From contig JAEYVZ010000022.1 in the NCBI GenBank assembly GCA_023431405.1, positions 1 through 6,792 of the forward strand: a DNA stretch of 6,792 bases, in the 5' to 3' direction. Within the stretch, counting starts at the first letter, position 1. Each line of letters starts with the position of its first letter. The DNA comes from Actinomycetes bacterium (GTDB lineage: Bacteria > Actinomycetota > Actinomycetes > Actinomycetales > Microbacteriaceae). The notes under the pieces were generated by a model that saw only the letters and a program-made list of their open reading frames with translations, searched no databases and had not been told where the DNA came from. A program made the position numbers and the translations under genes. Below are positions 1 to 4,879 of the stretch, piece by piece.

Positions 1-836
1 TTCTTGTTCTGCAGCACCCACGCGATCGCCAGCTGCGGCATCGTGAGACCCGCCCGCTGGGCGATCGGCTTGAGCCGCTGCACGGCCTCGAGCACCTCGT
101 CGCGCAGGAAGTCCTGGATGAACTGCGCGCCGCTCTTCTCGTCGGTGGCCCGCGAGCCCTCGGGCACCGGCTGACCGGGCAGGTACTTGCCGGACAGCAC
201 GCCCTGCGCCATCGGCGACCAGACGATCTGCGAGATGCCGAGCTCTTCCGAGGTGGGAACGACCTTGCCCTCGATGACGCGCCACAGGGCCGAGTACTGG
301 GGCTGGTTCGAGACCAGCTGCACACCCAGCTCCTTCGCCAGGGCGTGCCCCTCGCGCAGCTGCTCGGCCGTCCATTCGCTGACGCCGATGTAGAGGGCCT
401 TGCCCTGACGCACGATGTCGGCGAAGGCCTGCATCGTCTCCTCGAGCGGCGTCTCGTAGTCGTAGCGGTGCGCCTGGTAGAGGTCGACGTAGTCGACGCC
501 GAGGCGTCGCAGCGAACCGTGGATGCCGTCGAAGATGTGCTTGCGCGAAAGGCCCTGGTCATTGGGGCCCTTGCGCCCGATCGGCCAGTAGAGCTTCGTG
601 AAGACCTCGAAGTCGGCGCGGTCGAGGCCCTTGAGGGCGTCACCGAGCACCACTTCGGCAGCCGTGTTGGCGTAGGCGTCGGCGGTGTCGAAGGAGGTGA
701 TCCCGAGGTCGAGCGCCTTGTGCACGGTGGCGATGGCGGCGTCGTTCTCCACCTGCGAGGCGTGCGTCACCCAGTTGCCGTAGGTGATCTCCGAGACCTT
801 GAACCCGCTGTTGCCGAGATAGCGATAGTTGACCAT
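1..836 (-). CDS. Aldo/keto reductase, Kv-beta/YghZ-like (C-terminus cut by window edge)
   Basis: This gene encodes a soluble NADPH-dependent oxidoreductase of the aldo/keto reductase superfamily, which reduces aldehydes or ketones on a TIM barrel. The 278 visible residues start MVNYRYLGNSG and run to AWVLQNKN, so roughly the last 45-50 residues (end of barrel and C-terminal helices, usual length about 325) lie outside the window. The catalytic tetrad is visible: D50 and Y55 in FDTADAY, K81 in FTKLYW and H123 in YQAHR. The SNQPQYS and IVWSPMAQGVLSGKY segments are typical of the Kv-channel beta-subunit / YghZ branch. The true substrate cannot be read from sequence; glyceraldehyde-3-phosphate or methylglyoxal reduction is known for relatives. 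The ATG at 834-836 is chosen because family similarity begins there and a TANNNT hexamer lies 6 nt upstream. No Shine-Dalgarno is visible. The gene is divergent from the membrane-protein gene at 893 and shows no functional link to it. Family assignment is very sure; physiological role is unknown. Confidence 0.95.
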   Translation of the reverse strand, partial: MVNYRYLGNSGFKVSEITYGNWVTHASQVENDAAIATVHKALDLGITSFDTADAYANTAAEVVLGDALKGLDRADFEVFTKLYWPIGRKGPNDQGLSRKHIFDGIHGSLRRLGVDYVDLYQAHRYDYETPLEETMQAFADIVRQGKALYIGVSEWTAEQLREGHALAKELGVQLVSNQPQYSALWRVIEGKVVPTSEELGISQIVWSPMAQGVLSGKYLPGQPVPEGSRATDEKSGAQFIQDFLRDEVLEAVQRLKPIAQRAGLTMPQLAIAWVLQNK

Positions 837-842
837 CCGTCC

Positions 843-848
843 AGGCTA
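843..848 (-). promoter_or_regulatory. -10 hexamer, probable leaderless promoter of the aldo/keto reductase
   Basis: Read on the minus strand the hexamer is TAGCCT, followed by 6 nt (GGACGG) and then the ATG at 836. This spacing puts the expected transcription start at or within a base of the A of the start codon, so the mRNA is probably leaderless, as is common in actinobacteria. I see no convincing -35 element. The assignment rests on position and on the same arrangement at three other genes here. Confidence 0.55.
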
Positions 849-879
849 ATCCCGCCACGGAGCTGTCCGCCCGTCCCCC

Positions 880-885
880 TAGGAT
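880..885 (+). promoter_or_regulatory. -10 hexamer, probable leaderless promoter of the membrane-protein/HAD pair
   Basis: TAGGAT is followed by 7 nt (CGGTCAC) and the ATG at 893, placing the likely transcription start at the start codon. The AGGA inside the hexamer (881-884), 8 nt before the ATG, could alternatively act as a weak Shine-Dalgarno, in which case the promoter would lie further upstream. The 56-bp gap at 837-892 would then have to hold that promoter beside the divergent aldo/keto reductase promoter. No clear -35 is seen. Confidence 0.5.
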
Positions 886-892
886 CGGTCAC

Positions 893-1726
893 ATGTCTTC
901 GTCGCCCCCGCCCGAGCCCGCGTCGCGTCGGCACGGGGCGATCGTGGCTGCCGGGGTGGGCATCGTGCTCCTGCTCCTGCTGAGCGTCGCCGACTTCCTC
1001 CCGCCGGGGCGCGAGTGGTACTCGCAGCATCCGATGACGTCCGCGGCGGTGTCGACGGTCATCACGTTCATCGCGATCAGCCTGCTGCTCGACCGCTGGC
1101 TGCGGGAACGCGATCGCCGGCGTGAGGTCGCGCAGCTCGAGCGCGTCTCGACGATCGCGTACCGGAGCCTCGCGCAGGTCGTGAACGACGCCGGCCGCAA
1201 TCTCCTCTCACCGCTGTCGGGCGCCGACCTCGAAGCGCTCGGCGTGCCGCGCACCTGGGAGGAGGACAGCGCCGAGTCCCAGGCTCGCCTTCGCCGACAC
1301 GGGTTCTCGGCGGTCTTCGCCGAGAAGACCGGATCCTGGCGCTCCATCACCCCCGAGACCCACCGCGAGAGCTTCCGCGCGCTCCTCGGCGATGCGCACG
1401 TCGTCGAGATGCTCTTCCGATGCGCAGCGGCGCAGCGTCGTCGTCTGCAGGACGCGACTGCCCTGTGGGCGCCCGTGATGATGGTCTCGGAGGCGACCGC
1501 GCGCGACCTGGGCCGCGTGAGCGACGTGAACGACCGCGTCGAGCTGCTGCAGGAGGTGTGCCGCAAGCGGATGCTCGAGAACTCCTCCGACACCGCCGAG
1601 GCCATCTCCGACGCCCGCATCGAGGCGGCCTACTGGGCGGCGATCGCCGAGTACGAAGACGTGCGCGACACGTTCGCTGAAGACGCGAAGCTGCCGAGCG
1701 ATTCGATCGTCGCGCGCCGTGGCTGA
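893..1726 (+). CDS. Uncharacterised membrane-anchored protein with N-terminal transmembrane hairpin
   Basis: I do not recognise this 277-residue protein. A short basic N-terminus (SRRHG, 11-15) precedes a first hydrophobic helix at about 15-34. A short polar loop (about 35-48, with PPGREWYSQHP) leads to a second hydrophobic helix at about 49-67. A strongly basic stretch (RWLRERDRRR, 68-77) follows. By the positive-inside rule both termini face the cytoplasm, so about 200 residues form a cytosolic domain. That domain is rich in Ala, Arg and Glu and looks mostly helical, with possible coiled coil from about 68 to 100. I see no catalytic motif, signal peptidase site, kinase, HAMP, EAL/GGDEF or protease signature. 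Its stop codon lies inside the start of the HAD phosphatase gene (8-bp overlap), so the two are almost certainly cotranscribed and probably translationally coupled. The gene has the same base composition style as its neighbours, giving no hint of recent transfer. That it is a real gene is supported by the hydrophobic pattern, the frame continuity and the coupling; its role is unknown. Confidence 0.85.
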   Translation: MSSSPPPEPASRRHGAIVAAGVGIVLLLLLSVADFLPPGREWYSQHPMTSAAVSTVITFIAISLLLDRWLRERDRRREVAQLERVSTIAYRSLAQVVNDAGRNLLSPLSGADLEALGVPRTWEEDSAESQARLRRHGFSAVFAEKTGSWRSITPETHRESFRALLGDAHVVEMLFRCAAAQRRRLQDATALWAPVMMVSEATARDLGRVSDVNDRVELLQEVCRKRMLENSSDTAEAISDARIEAAYWAAIAEYEDVRDTFAEDAKLPSDSIVARRG

Positions 1727-2444
1727 ACGCGCGATGCGCCTGGAGGGGATGCTGATCGACATCGACGGCACCCTGCTCGTCGAATCCAGCGACCATCTGA
1801 GCGCGCTCGTCGCGGTGCTCGCCGAACGGCTCGGGCGTCCGGTGATGCACGCCATGCGCGGGGAGCGGCCCGTCATCGACGGTGTCGATGTGGCCGGGTA
1901 CGTCGACGCGCAGGTCGTGCGTGCGCTGATGCCGGGGCCGCTCGACCCCGGTGGCATGGCCGCCGTCATGGACGCGTACGCCGACCGGTTCGAGCGCGGG
2001 CTCGCCGACCGCACGTACGGGGCCGGACGCCTCGTTCCGGGGGCGGCCCACGCGCTCGATGTGCTGGCCGCGTCCGGCCTGCGCCTCGGCCTCTCCACCG
2101 GCAACGCCGCCCGCGTCGCCCGGGCCAAGCTCACGGCCCACCTTCCCGCGCCGGCCGGATTCGCAGACGAGGCGTACTCCCCCGATCGGGGCTTCGGCGA
2201 CCGCGCGACCGACCGGCGGGGAGTCGCCGCCGCGGGCCTGCGCGCGCTGGCACTGCCCGCTGCTGCCGTCGGTCTCGTCGGTGACACGACGGGCGACATG
2301 GATGCCGCGGCCGCCCACGGGATCACCGGCATCGGCGTGCTCACGGGTGCGGCGAGCGCCGCGGAGCTGCGCTCTGCGGGGGCGACGCACGTCGTGGCCT
2401 CGATCGCCGATGTCCCGGCGCTGCTCGGCCTGGCCACCGGATAG
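1719..2444 (+). CDS. HAD-superfamily phosphatase, phosphoglycolate-phosphatase-like
   Basis: This gene encodes a cytosolic haloacid-dehalogenase-type hydrolase, probably a small-molecule phosphatase acting through a phospho-aspartate intermediate. With the GTG start the product is 241 residues. Motif I is DIDGT with nucleophile D14 and acid/base D16. Residues 19-110 form a mostly helical cap of class I type. Motif II is the LSTGN segment (S126/T127). K137 in ARAKL is the best candidate for the motif III lysine. Motif IV is GDTTGDMD, with D189 and D193 as likely Mg ligands. The FGDRATDRR stretch (159-167) stands where many phosphoglycolate phosphatases have a KP motif, so the substrate is uncertain. 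The GTG at 1719 is chosen because it overlaps the upstream stop and suggests coupling, but ATG 1734 (directly after that stop) is equally possible. ATG 1749, five codons further on, also keeps motif I but has GGAGGGG directly against it, too close to serve as a Shine-Dalgarno. Superfamily assignment is firm; exact substrate and start are not. Confidence 0.88.
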   Translation: MAERAMRLEGMLIDIDGTLLVESSDHLSALVAVLAERLGRPVMHAMRGERPVIDGVDVAGYVDAQVVRALMPGPLDPGGMAAVMDAYADRFERGLADRTYGAGRLVPGAAHALDVLAASGLRLGLSTGNAARVARAKLTAHLPAPAGFADEAYSPDRGFGDRATDRRGVAAAGLRALALPAAAVGLVGDTTGDMDAAAAHGITGIGVLTGAASAAELRSAGATHVVASIADVPALLGLATG

Positions 2445-2452
2445 CGCCCGGT
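2436..2452. other. Short inverted repeat at the convergent HAD/rlmN gene ends
   Basis: ACCGG (2436-2440) and CCGGT (2448-2452) form a perfect 5-bp inverted repeat around a 7-nt loop. It spans the HAD stop codon and nearly all of the 10-bp gap before the rlmN stop. Being symmetrical, it could form on both transcripts and help separate converging transcription. There is no T-tract on either side and the stem is short, so this may be chance in GC-rich DNA. Confidence 0.25.
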
Positions 2453-2454
2453 CG

Positions 2455-3720
2455 TCAGGCGGGGGTCGGAGCCCCTGCCGCGGCGGCGATGTCCTCCTCG
2501 GTGGCGACGAGCTGACCGCACGCCCCGTCGATCTCCTTGCCGCGGGTATCGCGGAGGGTCGTCGGGATGCCGGCGTCGTTGAGACGGCGCACGAACTCGT
2601 TCTGCACCGGCACCTCCGACGCCGTCCAGACGGAGCCCGGCGTCGGGTTCAGCGGGATCGGGTTGACGTGCACCCAGCCACGGCCGCGCGCGTTGAGCTT
2701 GTCGGCGAGCAGGTCGGCACGCCACGCGTGGTCGTTCATGTCCTTGATGAGCGCGTACTCGATGGACACCCGGCGACCGGTCTTCTCGAAGTAGTTGCGC
2801 GCGGCATCCAGCGCCTCATCGACCTTCCAGCGCGAGTTGATGGGGATCATCTCGTCGCGCAGACCATCGTCGGGAGCGTGGAGCGACAGCGCGAAAGTGA
2901 CCGGGATGTCTTCGGCGGCGAGCTTGTTGATCGCCGGCACGAGGCCGACCGTCGAGACGGTGATGCCGCGAGCGCTCATGCCGAGCCCGTGCTTCGGATC
3001 GACCATGGTGCGCACCGCCTGCATGACACGGTTGTAGTTGGCCAGCGGCTCGCCCATGCCCATGAAGACGATGTTGGTGACCCGCTCGCCGTCGTGGTGC
3101 GCGGGGCCGAAGCCGCCGTCGGCGATGAGACGGTTGGCGCGGACGATCTGCTCGATGATCTCCGCGGCCGACATGTTGCGGGTGAGGCCCGCCTGCCCCG
3201 TGGCGCAGAAGGGACAGTTCATGCCGCAGCCCGCCTGGCTCGACACGCACAGGGTGATGCGCCCGGGGTAGCGCATGAGCACCGACTCCACGAGCGCCCC
3301 GTCGTGGAGCTTCCACAGGAACTTGATCGTGTCGCCCTTGTCGGTCTCGAGGCGACGCACCTCGGTGAGAAGCGGCGGCAGCATGCCCGTCACGAACTCC
3401 TCACGCCCGGATGCCGGAAGGTCTGTCATGGCGGCAGGGTCGGACGTGTAGTGCTGGAAGTAGTGCTTCTCGAGCTGCGTGGCGCGGAAGCCCGGCATCC
3501 CGAGCTCCTTCACCTTCTCGACGCGCTGCTCGGGGGTCAGGTCGGCGAGGTGCACGGGCGGCATGCCCCTCTTGGGGGCGGCGAACTGCAGGAGCGGACG
3601 ACCGGACGCGTCTTTCTGCTGCGTCCACCCCTCGGTGCGGGGCCGCACCTGGCGGGTGCCGGTCGTGCGCACCGCACCGGCGCGCGCAGCGGCAGAGGCC
3701 TCAGGGGTGGTTTCGGTCAT
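2455..3720 (-). CDS. rlmN: RlmN, dual-specificity 23S rRNA A2503 / tRNA A37 C2-methyltransferase
   Basis: RlmN is a cytosolic radical SAM enzyme that methylates C2 of adenine 2503 in 23S rRNA at the peptidyl transferase centre and, in characterised bacteria, A37 of some tRNAs. The product is 421 residues. The radical SAM [4Fe-4S] cluster motif CxxxCxxC is C165, C169, C172 (AGCGMNCPFCATG). The two RlmN-specific cysteines are present: C158 in TLCVSSQ, seven residues before the cluster as in E. coli C118, and C401 in DGACGQL, matching E. coli C355, which becomes methylated. GMGEP (221-225) and LSLHAP (279-283 region) are further family signatures. The first 50 or so residues are low-complexity and basic, making the protein longer than E. 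coli RlmN (384). Cfr-type resistance enzymes share the fold, but the overall wording is RlmN. The ATG at 3720 is chosen over an in-frame extension reaching 3876, which would run back through the divergent antiterminator gene. The gene stands alone between a convergent and a divergent neighbour. Confidence 0.97.
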   Translation of the reverse strand: MTETTPEASAAARAGAVRTTGTRQVRPRTEGWTQQKDASGRPLLQFAAPKRGMPPVHLADLTPEQRVEKVKELGMPGFRATQLEKHYFQHYTSDPAAMTDLPASGREEFVTGMLPPLLTEVRRLETDKGDTIKFLWKLHDGALVESVLMRYPGRITLCVSSQAGCGMNCPFCATGQAGLTRNMSAAEIIEQIVRANRLIADGGFGPAHHDGERVTNIVFMGMGEPLANYNRVMQAVRTMVDPKHGLGMSARGITVSTVGLVPAINKLAAEDIPVTFALSLHAPDDGLRDEMIPINSRWKVDEALDAARNYFEKTGRRVSIEYALIKDMNDHAWRADLLADKLNARGRGWVHVNPIPLNPTPGSVWTASEVPVQNEFVRRLNDAGIPTTLRDTRGKEIDGACGQLVATEEDIAAAAGAPTPA

Positions 3721-3727
3721 GCAGACA

Positions 3728-3733
3728 AGGGTA
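3728..3733 (-). promoter_or_regulatory. -10 hexamer, probable leaderless promoter of rlmN
   Basis: On the minus strand the hexamer reads TACCCT and is followed by 7 nt (TGTCTGC) and the rlmN ATG. No Shine-Dalgarno-like sequence exists before this ATG. The geometry predicts transcription starting at or next to the start codon. A -35 is not recognisable in the short gap shared with the divergent antiterminator gene. Confidence 0.6.
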
Positions 3734-3759
3734 TCGACCGTTGCTGAGCATCGGCCTCC

Positions 3760-3765
3760 TAGACT
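3760..3765 (+). promoter_or_regulatory. -10 hexamer, probable leaderless promoter of the antiterminator gene
   Basis: TAGACT is followed by 7 nt (TCTCACC) and the ATG at 3773, with no Shine-Dalgarno in between. A leaderless start would mean that the antiterminator mRNA has no room for its own RAT. The regulator would then be expressed independently of its own antitermination activity. A -35 element is not evident. Confidence 0.6.
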
Positions 3766-3772
3766 TCTCACC

Positions 3773-4669
3773 ATGAGCACCGCTGCTGATCGCGCGCACC
3801 CCGTGCCCGTGCACAAGGTGCTCAACAACAACGTCGTCATCGCGATCGACGACACCGGCCGCGAGCGGGTGCTCATGGGCCGCGGACTCGGCTTCGGCCT
3901 GAAGGCCGACGATGTGATCGACCCGGCGAAGGTCGAGAAGACGTTCGTGCTCGACGGCGGCGCACAGGGAGAACGCGAGCGCCGGCTTCTCGTCGACGTG
4001 CCCTATCCGATCATCGAGGCCGTCTCCCGTGCGGTCGACGAGGCCGAGCGGATCCTCGGGCGCCACCTCGGGCGCCACCTGACGATCGCCGTGATCGACC
4101 ACGTGAACTTCGTGGTGGAGCGACTCGACCAGGGCCTGCGCATCCCCACGACGAGCATGCCGCAGCTGCGGGTGCTGTACCCGCAGGAGTTCGCTGCCGC
4201 CGAACGCATGGCCGCGTCGCTGACGGCATCCCTCGGCCGCGATCTGCCTCCCGAGGAGGCCGTCTTCCTCACGATGCACCTGCTCAACGCGACCCGCGAC
4301 GAGCCGAACGGCACCGCGGCGCTGCTGCTGCGGCGCCTCCAGCACGTCGTCGACGTGGTCGAGCAGAAGATCGGCGTCACGCTCGCCCCCGACAGCCCCG
4401 ACTACGCGCGCTTCATCCTCCATGTGCAGTTCCTGCTGCAGCGGCTCGTGAACCGAACGATGCTCGCCAGCAACGACACATCGTTCTACGAGTTCGCCAA
4501 GCACAGCTACCCGGTGTCGCACGCGATCGCCGAAGAGGTGAAGGGCTACGTGCTCGCGGCGACCGGCTCCGCCCTCACCGACGAAGAGGTGCTGTACCTG
4601 GTCGTGCACGTCGAGCGGCTGCGCAGTCATGTGGCGCCCGCGCCGGACGACTCGCCACCTGCCGCCTGA
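3773..4669 (+). CDS. bglG: BglG/LicT-family transcriptional antiterminator (CAT domain, PRD1, PRD2)
   Basis: This is a cytosolic RNA-binding regulator that stabilises a RAT hairpin in a target mRNA leader and so prevents an overlapping terminator from forming. The product is 298 residues, slightly longer than the usual 275-280. The co-antiterminator RNA-binding domain covers about residues 12-62, with the hallmark KVLNNNVV and the GRGLGFGLKADDVID segment. PRD1 (about 70-175) has H110 in the VIDHVNF motif and H169 in FLTMHLLNA. PRD2 (about 180-285) has H217 in FILHVQF and H279 in YLVVHVERL. These four histidines match the phosphorylation sites of LicT (H100, H159, H207, H269). In characterised members the PTS permease phosphorylates PRD1 to inactivate the protein when sugar is absent, while HPr phosphorylates PRD2 to activate it. 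The tail (286-298) is Pro/Ala/Asp-rich. Its target is almost certainly the RAT immediately downstream. The ATG at 3773 is chosen because similarity begins about 12 residues later and a -10 hexamer sits 7 nt upstream; an in-frame start far upstream would run through rlmN. Confidence 0.96.
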   Translation: MSTAADRAHPVPVHKVLNNNVVIAIDDTGRERVLMGRGLGFGLKADDVIDPAKVEKTFVLDGGAQGERERRLLVDVPYPIIEAVSRAVDEAERILGRHLGRHLTIAVIDHVNFVVERLDQGLRIPTTSMPQLRVLYPQEFAAAERMAASLTASLGRDLPPEEAVFLTMHLLNATRDEPNGTAALLLRRLQHVVDVVEQKIGVTLAPDSPDYARFILHVQFLLQRLVNRTMLASNDTSFYEFAKHSYPVSHAIAEEVKGYVLAATGSALTDEEVLYLVVHVERLRSHVAPAPDDSPPAA

Positions 4670-4676
4670 GACGTGC

Positions 4677-4682
4677 TATGGT
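4677..4682 (+). promoter_or_regulatory. Probable -10 hexamer of the PTS permease leader transcript
   Basis: TATGGT fits the TANNNT form and starts 8 bp after the antiterminator stop codon, giving an expected transcription start near 4689-4690. That would place the whole RAT and terminator in a leader of about 190 nt. A weak -35 candidate, TCGCCA at 4652-4657, lies 19 bp upstream inside the end of the antiterminator gene. Readthrough from the antiterminator promoter could also feed this leader. Confidence 0.45.
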
Positions 4683-4689
4683 GACTCGC

Positions 4690-4707
4690 GCAGGATCCCC
4701 GTCCTGC
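4690..4707 (+). other. Small hairpin at the predicted 5' end of the permease leader
   Basis: GCAGGA (4690-4695) and TCCTGC (4702-4707) form a perfect 6-bp stem with a 6-nt loop. It falls right at the transcription start predicted from the TATGGT hexamer and 10 nt before the RAT. A stem at the extreme 5' end could protect the mRNA or keep upstream RNA from mispairing with the RAT. No T-tract follows, so it is not an intrinsic terminator. Its function is inference only. Confidence 0.4.
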
Positions 4708-4717
4708 CGAGATCTCC

Positions 4718-4746
4718 GGATCGTTACCGCACACGCGGGCGAAACC
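4718..4746 (+). promoter_or_regulatory. Ribonucleic antiterminator (RAT), binding site for the BglG/LicT-type protein
   Basis: This 29-nt element has the length and layout of BglG/SacY/LicT-family RATs. Three stems pair perfectly: GG (4718-4719) with CC (4745-4746); TCG (4721-4723) with CGA (4740-4742); and CCGC (4727-4730) with GCGG (4735-4738), closed by the ACAC tetraloop. The asymmetric internal loops are A4720 opposite A4743-A4744, and TTA (4724-4726) opposite G4739, as the family requires. Compared with my recollection of the E. coli bgl RAT, the changes in the middle and apical stems occur on both strands and keep pairing. The 3' strand shares bases 4742-4746 with the 5' arm of the terminator, so the two structures exclude each other. 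Confidence 0.93.
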
Positions 4747-4803
4747 TGGACTCACACCCACACCGAATCCGTTCGGTGGAGGTGAACGAGTTCAGGTTTT
4801 TTT
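4742..4803 (+). terminator. Intrinsic terminator controlled by the RAT
   Basis: The 5' arm (4742-4753, AAACCTGGACTC) pairs with 4788-4799 (GAGTTCAGGTTT) over 12 bp with a single G-U. Inside it, ACCGAA (4762-4767) and TTCGGT (4772-4777) form a second perfect 6-bp stem with a TCCG loop, and CACC (4755-4758) can pair with GGTG (4781-4784). Seven consecutive T (4797-4803) follow and partly overlap the stem. That makes this the only AT-rich tract in an otherwise very GC-rich region. The first five bases of the 5' arm belong to the RAT, which is the classic arrangement for protein-dependent antitermination. Confidence 0.93.
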
Positions 4804-4824
4804 GTTGCCCGAAAACGGCCCGAT

Positions 4825-4846
4825 CCGGCCTCGAAGATGAGACCGG
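4825..4846 (+). other. Imperfect hairpin between the terminator and the permease start
   Basis: CCGGCCTC (4825-4832) pairs with GAGACCGG (4839-4846) with one C-A mismatch and a 6-nt loop. It lies between the terminator and the ribosome binding site and has no T-tract. It may affect stability of the readthrough mRNA, or may be chance in GC-rich sequence. Confidence 0.25.
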
Positions 4847-4864
4847 CCGCGACGCTGCGGCGAA

Positions 4865-4871
4865 AGGAAGG
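4865..4871 (+). promoter_or_regulatory. Ribosome binding site of the PTS permease gene
   Basis: AGGAAGG lies 8 nt before the ATG at 4880 and is the clearest Shine-Dalgarno in the window. It fixes the permease start and contrasts with the four upstream genes that appear leaderless. Confidence 0.8.
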
Positions 4872-4879
4872 CGGATCCC

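Noticed and set aside
345..983. Long open frame on the plus strand opposite the aldo/keto reductase
   Set aside because: It lies antisense to a gene with intact catalytic residues, has Arg/Val/Glu-skewed composition, and runs through the divergent promoter gap. Such frames are expected shadows in high-GC DNA.
1208..2725. 505-codon open frame on the minus strand crossing the membrane protein, HAD and rlmN genes
   Set aside because: It crosses three well-supported genes and is Arg/Ser/Pro-rich without any motif. Stop codons are rare in this frame only because of GC bias.
1951..3747. 598-codon open frame on the plus strand through HAD and opposite rlmN
   Set aside because: It is out of frame with the HAD motifs and antisense to RlmN, whose radical SAM and catalytic cysteines are all in place.
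3721..3876. 52-residue N-terminal extension of RlmN
   Set aside because: The frame is open up to 3876, but this would cover the divergent antiterminator start and both promoter hexamers. The ATG at 3720 has ideal leaderless geometry.
4055..4080. Tandem 12-bp direct repeat in the antiterminator gene giving LGRH twice (residues 95-102)
   Set aside because: The distance from this LG to the PRD1 histidine H110 equals the spacing I recall for LicT-type proteins. It therefore looks like repetitive wording within a normal helix and not an insertion.
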